A stretch of DNA of 5,553 nucleotides from a bacterium (GCA_030018795.1 JASEHA010000180.1:1-5553); one strand, 5' to 3'; positions 1 through 5,553 are shown, numbered from the stretch's first letter. Translations and numbers: made by a program. Notes: generated by a model not told the origin, from the letters alone.

Positions 1-1530
1 AGAGGAATGTTTGCTGTTGGACTCTGGGATGAGAAAGAAAAAAAACTTATTCTTGCGAGAGATAGATTGGGGAAAAAACCACTTCATTATCTGATAGAAA
101 ATGGCAGACTTCTTTTTGGTTCGGAAATAAAGTCAATCTTGCAGGACAAAGAGGTAAAAAGAGAAATAAATTATGAGGCTATAAATGATTTCCTTACCTT
201 TTTATGCATACCAGCCCCAAAGACAATTTTTAAGGGAATTTTTAAGCTTCCTCCTGGACACATTCTTGTTTGTACTCCGGATAAATTTTTTGTTCGAGAA
301 TATTGGGATTTTAATTTCTCAAATTCGCAAGGATTAATACAAAAAGAAGAATATTATATAAATAAGTTGATTCCTTTATTAAGGGATTCTGTAAAATGCA
401 GGCTAATGAGTGAAGTTCCATTAGGAGCTTTTTTAAGTGGAGGGATCGATTCAAGCTGTGTAGTAGCACTAATGTCTCAACTCTGTCAGGAACCTGTTAT
501 TACTTCTTCTATTGGTTTTGAAGAGGATGCGTTTAATGAATTGAATTTTGCCCAAATTATAGCTACTCTTTTTAAGACAAGCCATTATGAAGATATAGTT
601 AGACCAGATAGTATGGAGATACTACCTAAGCTAATCCATCATTTTGATGAACCATTTGCTGACTCCTCGGCTATTCCTACCTACTATGTTTCTCAAGCAG
701 CTAAGAAAAGAGTGACCGTAGCTCTGTCTGGAGACGGAGGAGATGAATTCTTTGCAGGGTATACCTCTTATTATGATGATATCTTTGAGGATAGGGTACG
801 AAACATAATCCCAACCTTTATAAAAAGAAGCCTTCGTCCTCTTTTGAATCATTATCCTGATTTTTTACCAGCAAAGAGCTATTTAAGCAACGTATGTTCT
901 TCATTCGAAGAGGCATTTATGTTAAGCAGATCTACGGGTATGCCTGAAATACAACAGAAGATATATAGCCAGGAATTTATATCAAAAATAACTGGTTATG
1001 ATTCTTTTTCTGTGCTGGAACCTTACTTGAAACGCTCGAAAGGATGGGATACACTTTCTAGAGCTCAATATATTGATGCTAAAACATATCTGCCTGATGA
1101 TATATTGGTAAAGGTTGATCGAATGAGTATGGCAGTATCTCTGGAGGTAAGGGCTCCTTTTCTTGATCATAAATTGATTGAGTTTGTAGGCAGCATTCCT
1201 TCAAACTTAAGGTTGCATAATGGCATATTGAAGTATATTCTCAAGAGAAGTATGGAAGGAATACTTCCCCAAGAAATATTGAAAAGGAAAAAAAAAGGGT
1301 TTTCAGTTCCTATTAGTATGTGGTTTAAAAAAGAGCTGAAGACCATGATGGAAGAAATCTTATTTTCACCCAGAGCATCTCAACGAGGATATTTTAATCC
1401 TTATTATGTTCGAATGATGTGGGAAGATCATCAAAAAGGAATAAAAGATTTTTCTTCTCAATTTTGGTGTTTGTTGATGCTGGAATTATGGGAAAGGGCT
1501 TTTATAGAAAGGGAAGAACTTGTTTTTTAA
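1..1530 (+). CDS. Asparagine synthetase-like glutamine amidotransferase (5'-truncated by window edge)
   Basis: This is a class-II glutamine amidotransferase fused to an asparagine-synthetase domain. The family takes ammonia from glutamine and transfers it to an AMP-activated carboxylate. The frame is open from base 1 (Arg-Gly before the Met at 7), and that Met aligns with the internal GMFA motif of AsnB proteins, so the true start is outside the window. About 120 residues are missing, including the catalytic N-terminal Cys. Counting from the Met at 7, I see ARDRLGKKPLHY near residue 18, FGSEIKSIL near 37, the PP-loop SGGIDSS at 144-150 (ATP pyrophosphatase signature), LSGDGGDEFFAGY at 240-252, and further on VKVDRMSMAVSLEVRAPFLDH and KKKGFSVPISMW. 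The inferred full length of about 630 residues suits the long amidotransferases of exosortase/EPS loci. In such loci the acceptor is probably a sugar or polymer component rather than free aspartate, but this is inference. Family confidence is high; substrate is unknown. Confidence 0.93.
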   Translation, partial: RGMFAVGLWDEKEKKLILARDRLGKKPLHYLIENGRLLFGSEIKSILQDKEVKREINYEAINDFLTFLCIPAPKTIFKGIFKLPPGHILVCTPDKFFVREYWDFNFSNSQGLIQKEEYYINKLIPLLRDSVKCRLMSEVPLGAFLSGGIDSSCVVALMSQLCQEPVITSSIGFEEDAFNELNFAQIIATLFKTSHYEDIVRPDSMEILPKLIHHFDEPFADSSAIPTYYVSQAAKKRVTVALSGDGGDEFFAGYTSYYDDIFEDRVRNIIPTFIKRSLRPLLNHYPDFLPAKSYLSNVCSSFEEAFMLSRSTGMPEIQQKIYSQEFISKITGYDSFSVLEPYLKRSKGWDTLSRAQYIDAKTYLPDDILVKVDRMSMAVSLEVRAPFLDHKLIEFVGSIPSNLRLHNGILKYILKRSMEGILPQEILKRKKKGFSVPISMWFKKELKTMMEEILFSPRASQRGYFNPYYVRMMWEDHQKGIKDFSSQFWCLLMLELWERAFIEREELVF

Positions 1531-1582
1531 TTAGTGTAGAAATTGCGAGGTGCATAAAGTGCAATGTCCATGACACTGCATG

Positions 1583-1599
1583 CATCGATATGGTCGATG
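1583..1599. repeat. Small perfect inverted repeat
   Basis: CATCGA (1583-1588) and TCGATG (1594-1599) are perfect inverted copies separated by TATGG. This gives a 6-bp stem with a 5-nt loop, just after the amidotransferase gene. No T-run follows, so it is not a terminator by itself. It may belong to a degraded repeat or a dyad protein site; its function is unknown. Confidence 0.35.
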
Positions 1600-1628
1600 A
1601 CTCCAAATGAATGATATAATGCCCGTAG

Positions 1629-1652
1629 AAGGGATACAAGAGAACCCTTTTT
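1629..1652 (+). terminator. Weak candidate intrinsic terminator after the amidotransferase gene
   Basis: AAGGG (1629-1633) can pair with CCCTT (1645-1649) across an 11-nt loop, and the pairing merges into a run of five T (1648-1652). The stem is only 5 bp, so this is a weak terminator at best. Its position downstream of the amidotransferase stop is sensible. Confidence 0.3.
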
Positions 1653-1700
1653 GATGACGCATACCGCATTTGTGCGTGGGATTTAGATGCGTTTGCCCTG

Positions 1701-1708
1701 ATAGGTTG
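1701..1708 (+). repeat. Left target-site duplication of the MITE
   Basis: The octamer ATAGGTTG lies directly against the left terminal GTAA of the MITE. An identical copy follows the right end at 1853-1860, as expected for 8-bp staggered target cleavage. Confidence 0.82.
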
Positions 1709-1852
1709 GTAATGCATCAGTGAAATGGGGGATTTTAGGAAGGGAAATTTCCTTGAACCCAAATTTCATTTGTCAAAGGAGTTATCTTCTTTTCCCGAAA
1801 TCTAAAATTCCGCTAAATACAATCCTTTCCTCCCTGATAACTGACGCATTAC
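1709..1852. mobile_element. 144-bp MITE-like element, probably IS66-family derived
   Basis: The left end GTAATGCATCAGT (1709-1721) and the right end ACTGACGCATTAC (1840-1852) are inverted copies matching at 12 of 13 positions. They are bracketed exactly, with no gap, by the identical octamers ATAGGTTG at 1701-1708 and 1853-1860. Terminal inverted repeats abutting a perfect direct repeat are the signature of a transposed element. IS66-family elements have ends starting GTAA and make 8-bp target duplications, which fits both observations. The element is too small for a transposase, so it would be non-autonomous and moved in trans. Subterminal segments also resemble each other in inverted orientation (an ATTTTAG-containing stretch near each end). 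The boundaries are very well supported; the family assignment is inferred from ends and duplication length. Confidence 0.82.
1721..1768. repeat. Compound hairpin inside the MITE
   Basis: TGAAAT (1721-1726) pairs with ATTTCA (1763-1768), GGG (1727-1729) with CCC (1758-1760), and an inner arm is centred on the 10-bp palindrome GGAAATTTCC (1743-1752). Internal folding of this kind is common in MITEs. Transcribed, it could form an imperfect stem-loop, but no T-run follows. Confidence 0.5.
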
Positions 1853-1860
1853 ATAGGTTG
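1853..1860 (+). repeat. Right target-site duplication of the MITE
   Basis: This second copy of ATAGGTTG directly follows the right terminal repeat. Both copies are identical, suggesting a fairly recent insertion. Removing the element plus one copy restores a continuous ancestral sequence leading into the promoter. Confidence 0.82.
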
Positions 1861-1871
1861 AAATGTTTTTC

Positions 1872-1900
1872 TTGACAGATGCAAAAATTTGTGTTATATT
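1872..1900 (+). promoter_or_regulatory. Near-consensus sigma-70-type promoter for the pilX-like/TPR/exosortase unit
   Basis: The -35 is TTGACA (1872-1877, perfect consensus), the spacer is exactly 17 bp, and the -10 is TATATT (1895-1900, five of six consensus bases). Transcription should start near 1907, giving a leader of about 208 nt before the ATG at 2115. The right-hand target repeat of the MITE ends 11 bp before the -35 box, so the insertion has replaced the native upstream sequence, including any UP element or activator site. Confidence 0.72.
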
Positions 1901-1910
1901 TATAAATATA
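1895..1910. promoter_or_regulatory. Perfect 16-bp palindrome over the -10 and start site (possible operator)
   Basis: TATATTTATAAATATA is fully self-complementary. It begins with the -10 hexamer and ends around the expected start site, the position where a dimeric repressor would block initiation. It is wholly A/T, so chance palindromy in an AT-rich promoter is a serious alternative. Confidence 0.35.
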
Positions 1911-1934
1911 GTAAGAGTTTCAATGTGTCTCGAC

Positions 1935-1953
1935 TTATCCAGATATGGGATAA
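1935..1953 (+). promoter_or_regulatory. Leader hairpin 1
   Basis: TTATCC (1935-1940) and GGATAA (1948-1953) form a 6-bp stem with a 7-nt loop, about 28 nt after the predicted transcription start. It is an isolated small stem-loop that matches no riboswitch family I recognise. Confidence 0.35.
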
Positions 1954-1978
1954 TTTGGCAACAACAAGGAACGATTAT

Positions 1979-2002
1979 AGGGGTTCAAAATCTTGAATCC
2001 TT
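1979..2002 (+). terminator. Leader hairpin 2, possible attenuator
   Basis: GGGTTCAA (1981-1988) pairs with TTGAATCC (1993-2000) over the tetraloop AATC, with one G-T wobble. Flanking bases can extend the stem to 10 bp (1979/2002, 1980/2001). A pyrimidine-rich TTTCCTT follows from 2001. This resembles an intrinsic terminator, but the T tract is interrupted by C residues, so termination would be partial. Its place between promoter and start codon would suit attenuation. Confidence 0.35.
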
Positions 2003-2059
2003 TCCTTAATCCTGAAAAATCTGTAAGAAGCTGCATGCAAAACAAAGTAAAAATTTTCA

Positions 2060-2100
2060 CCTATACAAGCAAGATTCAATTTACAGTTGAACAGTATAGG
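2060..2100 (+). promoter_or_regulatory. Nested hairpin directly upstream of the pilX-like ribosome binding site
   Basis: CCTATAC (2060-2066) and GTATAGG (2094-2100) are perfect 7-bp inverted copies. Within them TTCAA (2075-2079) pairs with TTGAA (2087-2091). The outer stem ends only 3 nt before the GAGGG of the Shine-Dalgarno sequence. This is a plausible site for translational control by a protein or small RNA, or for an mRNA-stabilising structure. Confidence 0.4.
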
Positions 2101-2103
2101 AAA

Positions 2104-2110
2104 GAGGGTG
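2104..2110 (+). promoter_or_regulatory. Ribosome binding site of the pilX-like gene
   Basis: GAGGGTG lies 4 nt before the ATG at 2115, with its GAGG core 7 nt away. This fixes the start. It also gives a protein beginning with a short basic leader and a prepilin-type Gly, as expected for this family. Confidence 0.7.
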
Positions 2111-2114
2111 TCCA

Positions 2115-3998
2115 ATGAAAAAAGAAAAGGGAATGGCTTTAATCGTAGCGATATTTGTTACTGTTTTTTTACTTTTTATATCTATAGCATTTTTTACTTC
2201 TAGCAGGAATGTGGCTAATTATTCTCGGCAAAATTGGGCAGGGTTTGTTTCATTTGAAATATCTGAGGGAGGAGCAGAAAGGGCAGTTTGGTATGTACAA
2301 AAAATGTTAGATTCAAGTCCTCAATGGGTTCCTGCTACATCAACAGACAGTGTCTTGTTGTGGGGTGATTATGATAATTTTGTTAAAAATTATGGGAATG
2401 AACGATATAAATATGCAGATTATGGGGTTAAGCTGATTGAAGATAAGGTAGCAGATAGACCAAAGGAATATCAAGCCTCTCAAATATATGCAGTAAAGAT
2501 GGTGAAAAAGGATGATCCAAATACTAAAAAAGTAGAGGAGTGGTTGATTTGTAGTTCTGGAGCAACACGGTTTGCTTTATCTGATAAAGGAAGTGCTAAA
2601 CAGATAAAGAGAACGGAGATATTGATTAGATTGGGAAGAAATGTACCGGGAACGGTTGATGTGCCTGCTATTTATATTGGGGATAGACCAAGTGAGGATA
2701 ATGTTGATTATTATAAGAGTGGATATGTTCATGTATCAGCGATGAAGGATGGGCAAAGCGTTCCGGCAGATATATATACAGAGCGAAATTTTATACACCG
2801 AAGCGATGAGAATCCTGATTATTCTACACGAATAAGCAGCAGCAGAATTGGCTGGAGTCCGGATTCAAACATTGTATTAAAAAAGAATAAAGGCGTAAAT
2901 ATCAATATGGCTGATGATACGTCATGGACAAAATTGGTTAATAATAATAAATTAACGATACAAGATGATGTGGATATGGACTTTTTAGACCTTGATTTTG
3001 ATGTCCTTACTAAAGGAAAAGATGGTGGAAGCACTGCTGACTATACAGCTGCAGAATTAGTAGCATCAGGGGTATGGATGGATAAAGGAACTTATTATCA
3101 ACCCAAGTATGAACAGATGTATTTAGCAGGTGCAAATTCTTCTATGACCTCTGGTGGTGGACGATCTGTGTATAAAGATGGAAATAAAGGTAAGGCTGAT
3201 GGAGCTGTTATTATTTATATTCCACCAGGAAAAGGGTTTCGGCATGGTGGAACAACTTATAGTGAAAAAATATTTGTGGAAAATGGAGTGCATGGAATTA
3301 TTGTCAGCGAAGGGGCTTTTACAAGCGAAGGAAATGCAGCGTATGGGAATTCAAGTGATGCAATACTTAATGTAGGCGTGGATATTAGGGCAGAGATCCA
3401 TTCTGTAGGAGGACCGAAGCTTATTGAAGGAATTCTTAAGGGTAACAATCAAACCCTTGCTGATTATAAGCTTGGGGTTCAATATCCAAGCATGAAGCAA
3501 GGTGGAGAGTATAATGTTTATGGTCAATATGGAGCTACTGGAGGGTTGTTGGGGTGTGTATGGCGGGACAAAAATGGAAATCCTGTCCCTGGTTCTCCTC
3601 AAGAAAATGGAGAACCTCTCTGGAGTGATGAGGTAGGAGTGCTCGATATCTTAAGTAGTAATAATGTTATTATTAGTAATCAGTATGGAAATAAGGAAGA
3701 AGGTGTTTCAAGATTTAGAGGATTTATTTCTTCTAAAAAGCAGGTTCTTTTACAGGGTGATTTTGCCATAAGAGGGGCAATTGGAGGAAAAGAAGGGGTT
3801 ACATGGGCTAATCAGTGGGCAAATAAGCAATTAAATGGTGCTTATGGCGGCTATGATAGTGTTTTGTTGCAGGAAGATCCATTGAAACGTGGTGGAAAGG
3901 CAACGAACTCGATTATTAAGCCAGCTTATAGTGGGTCTGGAGGAAATAAGGTTGATTCCAGAATGATAGAGATTCTTGCATGGAATATAGCAAAGTGA
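2115..3998 (+). CDS. PilX-like minor pilin / pilus assembly protein (627 aa)
   Basis: The N-terminus is that of a PilX-type type IV pilus minor component: a leader MKKEK-Gly6, a prepilin peptidase cleavage point between Gly6 and Met7, then a hydrophobic helix at about 7-28 (MALIVAIFVTVFLLFIS). As in PilX/GspK proteins, the usual Glu at mature position 5 is absent (Val11). The amphipathic continuation holds ISEGGAERA (49-57), equivalent to the AEAGxERA stretch of the family. The remaining 570 residues look extracytoplasmic and beta-rich, with Gly-punctuated strands such as VENGVHGIIVSEG (388-400) and a late VLLQGDFAIRGAIGG stretch, reminiscent of the C-terminal halves of large PilX proteins. 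Residues 284-296 contain seven Asp. No sorting signal ends the protein. By family it would be inserted in the inner membrane, processed and added to a pilus or pseudopilus. It is first in a unit with a TPR lipoprotein and an exosortase. N-terminal assignment is strong; the role of the large domain is unknown. Confidence 0.8.
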   Translation: MKKEKGMALIVAIFVTVFLLFISIAFFTSSRNVANYSRQNWAGFVSFEISEGGAERAVWYVQKMLDSSPQWVPATSTDSVLLWGDYDNFVKNYGNERYKYADYGVKLIEDKVADRPKEYQASQIYAVKMVKKDDPNTKKVEEWLICSSGATRFALSDKGSAKQIKRTEILIRLGRNVPGTVDVPAIYIGDRPSEDNVDYYKSGYVHVSAMKDGQSVPADIYTERNFIHRSDENPDYSTRISSSRIGWSPDSNIVLKKNKGVNINMADDTSWTKLVNNNKLTIQDDVDMDFLDLDFDVLTKGKDGGSTADYTAAELVASGVWMDKGTYYQPKYEQMYLAGANSSMTSGGGRSVYKDGNKGKADGAVIIYIPPGKGFRHGGTTYSEKIFVENGVHGIIVSEGAFTSEGNAAYGNSSDAILNVGVDIRAEIHSVGGPKLIEGILKGNNQTLADYKLGVQYPSMKQGGEYNVYGQYGATGGLLGCVWRDKNGNPVPGSPQENGEPLWSDEVGVLDILSSNNVIISNQYGNKEEGVSRFRGFISSKKQVLLQGDFAIRGAIGGKEGVTWANQWANKQLNGAYGGYDSVLLQEDPLKRGGKATNSIIKPAYSGSGGNKVDSRMIEILAWNIAK

Positions 3999-4027
3999 TA
4001 TAAGGTGTTTATTCTCAAAAAAAAGAA

Positions 4028-4034
4028 AGAGGAG
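4028..4034 (+). promoter_or_regulatory. Ribosome binding site of the TPR lipoprotein gene
   Basis: AGAGGAG ends 5 nt before the ATG at 4040. It is a strong Shine-Dalgarno sequence and sets the start at the Met that begins a hydrophobic signal peptide. Confidence 0.75.
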
Positions 4035-4039
4035 AAGTC

Positions 4040-5377
4040 ATGTTTGTTAAATTAATATTAATATTGGTGTTTTTAATCTCACAAGCTCCAGCAGGGTGTA
4101 ATAAAAATGTAACAGCTATGCCACAAACAAAAAATGCAGGAATGCAGGCAAAAGCTGTTCAGATGAAAGCTGTTGAAAAAGCACAAAAAGAGGTAACTCA
4201 ACAACCACAATCTCCAGAAGCTTATCTTGATCTGGCTAAGACCTATCTACAGAATAATATGATTGAAAAGGCAAAAGCAACAATTGAAGAGTTGGTAAAG
4301 ATTAAGCCAGATTGTATTGATGCATGGATACTTTTATCACAGATAAATATGCTTAAAAAGGATTATGATTCTGCCAAAGAAGCATGCTCTAAAGCATTAA
4401 AAATTAATCCCAATCATGCAGTGGTTTACAATGTGCTGGGAAATATTTGTATTGAGTTGGGTGATATTAAAAAGGCATCTACCTATCTTCAGCAAGCTAT
4501 AGAGATTGATCCATCCCTTGCAACTGCACATTATAATCTGGCAGGGGTATATTATGGTCAGGGAGAAAAGGATAAGGCTATAAGAGAATATAAGGAGGTA
4601 ATAAGACTTGAACCAAAGAATATAGATCCACGAATTAAAAATATTGGTATTTATATGAAAAATGCTGACTATGACAGGGCAATAGAAGAGATAAGTGTTT
4701 GTTTGGCTATTGATAAGACAAATGTTGCTCTTTATGATTTAATGGGAATGGCTTTATTAAGTCGCGGTGAAACAGAAAAAGCAGTAGAGTGGTTCTCGAA
4801 ATCTCTAAAGATTAATTCCAGATATCCATTAGCATATGAGCATTTAGGAGATGTATATGCCAATCAAAAAGATTATCAAAAGGCAATAAAATATTATCAG
4901 GAGGCATTAAAGATTGAGCCGCGATTGGGTATGGTGCATTATAAATTAGGTACTGTATTTGAAAGTCAAAAGATGTATGACAAAGCAATAGAAAAATATC
5001 AAATGGTGGTTTCTATTAATCCAGATTTTGTTTTAGCATGTAATAATTTGGCATATCTGCTGGCTGAACAAGGAAAGGATTTAAAGAATGCATTAAAATT
5101 AGCTGAAAAAGCAAATAAATTGTTCCCAAATCGTCCTGAAGTTATGGATACATTGGGATGGGTTTATTATAAGAATAAAGATTATAAAAATGCTGTTGAA
5201 ATACTTGAGAAAGCAAATGAGCTTAATGCTAATAATCCATTTATTCAATATCATCTGGGAGTAAGTTATTGCTCTATGGGAAAGAAAGATGAATCGAAAA
5301 AGATGCTTGAGAATGTTTTGAAAGCTTATCCTGGTTTTGAGAAAAAGGAAGAAATGGAAAAAATATTAAATGATTAA
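4040..5377 (+). CDS. TPR-repeat lipoprotein of an exosortase locus (445 aa)
   Basis: Residues 1-19 form a signal peptide (Lys4, then a hydrophobic core to Ile13) ending PAG before Cys20. This is a lipobox with an atypical Pro at -3, so lipid anchoring is likely but not certain. A Gln/Lys/Ala-rich linker (about 21-57) leads to eleven consecutive tetratricopeptide units covering 58-431: ten of 33-34 residues and one, at 329-363, of 35. Most end in an Asn-Pro or Glu-Pro type turn (KINP, EIDP, RLEP, KIEP, SINP). The fifth unit (193-226) is the most degenerate. Such an uninterrupted solenoid is a protein-binding scaffold, with no enzyme domain. TPR lipoproteins are regular members of exosortase/EPS loci (the PrsT type), where they are thought to help assemble export or processing machinery in the envelope. 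The gene follows the pilX-like gene by 41 nt and overlaps the exosortase start by 8 nt, so the three are probably co-transcribed. The binding partner is unknown. Confidence 0.88.
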   Translation: MFVKLILILVFLISQAPAGCNKNVTAMPQTKNAGMQAKAVQMKAVEKAQKEVTQQPQSPEAYLDLAKTYLQNNMIEKAKATIEELVKIKPDCIDAWILLSQINMLKKDYDSAKEACSKALKINPNHAVVYNVLGNICIELGDIKKASTYLQQAIEIDPSLATAHYNLAGVYYGQGEKDKAIREYKEVIRLEPKNIDPRIKNIGIYMKNADYDRAIEEISVCLAIDKTNVALYDLMGMALLSRGETEKAVEWFSKSLKINSRYPLAYEHLGDVYANQKDYQKAIKYYQEALKIEPRLGMVHYKLGTVFESQKMYDKAIEKYQMVVSINPDFVLACNNLAYLLAEQGKDLKNALKLAEKANKLFPNRPEVMDTLGWVYYKNKDYKNAVEILEKANELNANNPFIQYHLGVSYCSMGKKDESKKMLENVLKAYPGFEKKEEMEKILND

Positions 5378-5553
5378 GAAAGAACAAATAATCAAGATAG
5401 TCTTAATGGGTGTGGCTTTGGCAGGAATTTATTTCCCTGCTTTTTGCTGGATGGTATCTTTGTTTATGGAGGATGATTCGAATTATTCTCATGGATTTCT
5501 GATACCATTTGTTTGTTTATGGCTTGTCTGGCAGCTAAGGGATAAGCTGAAGG
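5370..5553 (+). CDS. Exosortase, N-terminal part (3'-truncated by window edge)
   Basis: From the ATG at 5370 the frame stays open to the window end (61 codons plus one base). It starts with a basic MIKKEQ, then a hydrophobic segment at about 8-32, then DDSNYSHGFLIPFVCLWLVW (35-54), which is the characteristic N-terminal YSHGFLIP motif of exosortases, and a second hydrophobic segment. Exosortases are multi-pass membrane cysteine proteases/transpeptidases that process proteins with C-terminal PEP-CTERM-type signals. The catalytic Cys, Arg and His lie beyond the window, so subfamily and activity cannot be judged. The start codon lies inside the last codons of the TPR gene (overlap ATGATTAA) with only a poor Shine-Dalgarno sequence, which suggests translational coupling. 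The short fragment still gives a confident family call because the motif and the gene context agree. Confidence 0.87.
   Translation, partial: MIKKEQIIKIVLMGVALAGIYFPAFCWMVSLFMEDDSNYSHGFLIPFVCLWLVWQLRDKLK

Larger units (their letters stand above)
1531..2114. other. 584-bp intergenic region with mobile-element insertion, promoter and structured leader
   Basis: I find no convincing protein gene here. From left to right it holds a weak terminator-like hairpin about 100 bp after the amidotransferase stop, a stretch of unknown origin with small inverted repeats (1583-1599, 1655-1675), a 144-bp MITE-like element with target duplication (1701-1860), a strong sigma-70-type promoter (1872-1900) and a roughly 208-nt leader of the pilX-like gene. 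The left half appears less AT-rich than the flanking genes. An 86-codon open frame on the minus strand (1502-1762) begins inside the MITE and runs into the amidotransferase gene. I do not call it as a gene. Confidence 0.8.

Noticed and set aside
1419..1610. 63-codon + strand frame across the amidotransferase stop
   Set aside because: It mostly overlaps the amidotransferase in another frame and shows no family motif or ribosome binding site.
1615..1620. Exact TATAAT as a second promoter
   Set aside because: No acceptable -35 hexamer lies 16-18 bp upstream (GGTCGA at 17 bp), and no gene starts soon after.
1645..1725. Cyclic-di-GMP riboswitch suggested on the minus strand by CAGGGCAAACGCA
   Set aside because: The short match is not followed by the required paired arms, the orientation is opposite to all genes, and the MITE interrupts the region.
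1502..1762. 86-codon minus-strand open frame
   Set aside because: Its ATG lies inside the MITE, it has no convincing ribosome site, and it runs into the end of the amidotransferase gene. It is better explained as chance or a relic, and is raised only as part of a finding.
1955..1976. Sigma-54 (-24/-12) promoter at TTTGGCAAC, considered because PEP-CTERM genes can be sigma-54 dependent
   Set aside because: The -12 element does not match TTGC, and a strong sigma-70-type promoter lies just upstream.
2819..3602. Several 60-80-codon frames on either strand within the pilX-like gene
   Set aside because: They lie entirely within the strongly supported gene, lack ribosome sites and show no recognisable motifs.
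3900..3998. PEP-CTERM-type sorting signal on the pilX-like protein, which would make it an exosortase substrate
   Set aside because: The C-terminus lacks a PEP-type motif, a hydrophobic helix and a terminal basic cluster.

Overview
The window looks like part of an exosortase / extracellular-polymer locus from an AT-rich, Gram-negative-type bacterium. All supported genes are on the + strand. Three things point this way: a glutamine-dependent asparagine-synthetase-like amidotransferase of the kind often found in exosortase (PEP-CTERM) loci, an apparently lipid-anchored TPR protein, and the start of an exosortase. Taxonomy cannot be fixed from this sequence. A deep-branching lineage rich in exosortases (Omnitrophota-like, Planctomycetota-like or deltaproteobacterial) would fit, but that is inference.

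Layout: 1-1530 is the C-terminal four-fifths of the amidotransferase, with its start outside the window. 1531-2114 is a 584-bp gap without a convincing gene. 2115-3998 encodes a 627-residue PilX-like minor-pilin protein. 4040-5377 encodes a 445-residue probable lipoprotein made almost entirely of eleven consecutive TPR units. 5370-5553 is the first 61 codons of an exosortase, cut by the window edge and too short to stand out as an ORF; it overlaps the TPR gene by 8 nt. The last three genes look like one transcription unit.

The gap is the most informative part. It holds a 144-bp MITE-like element (1709-1852) with 13-bp terminal inverted repeats beginning GTAA, flanked exactly by a perfect 8-bp direct repeat, ATAGGTTG. 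GTAA ends with an 8-bp target duplication are the hallmarks of IS66-family transposition. Its right-hand target repeat ends 11 bp before a near-consensus sigma-70 promoter (TTGACA, 17 bp, TATATT at 1872-1900) that should drive the pilX-like/TPR/exosortase unit. The promoter's -10 lies in a perfect 16-bp palindrome. The roughly 208-nt untranslated leader contains two small hairpins, a possible 28-codon leader ORF and a nested hairpin directly in front of the pilX-like ribosome binding site.

Working model, inferred: the pilin-like protein enters a type IV pilus / type II secretion-like filament system, the TPR lipoprotein acts as an envelope scaffold, and the exosortase processes sorted surface proteins. 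The upstream amidotransferase would modify or supply building blocks for the associated polysaccharide.
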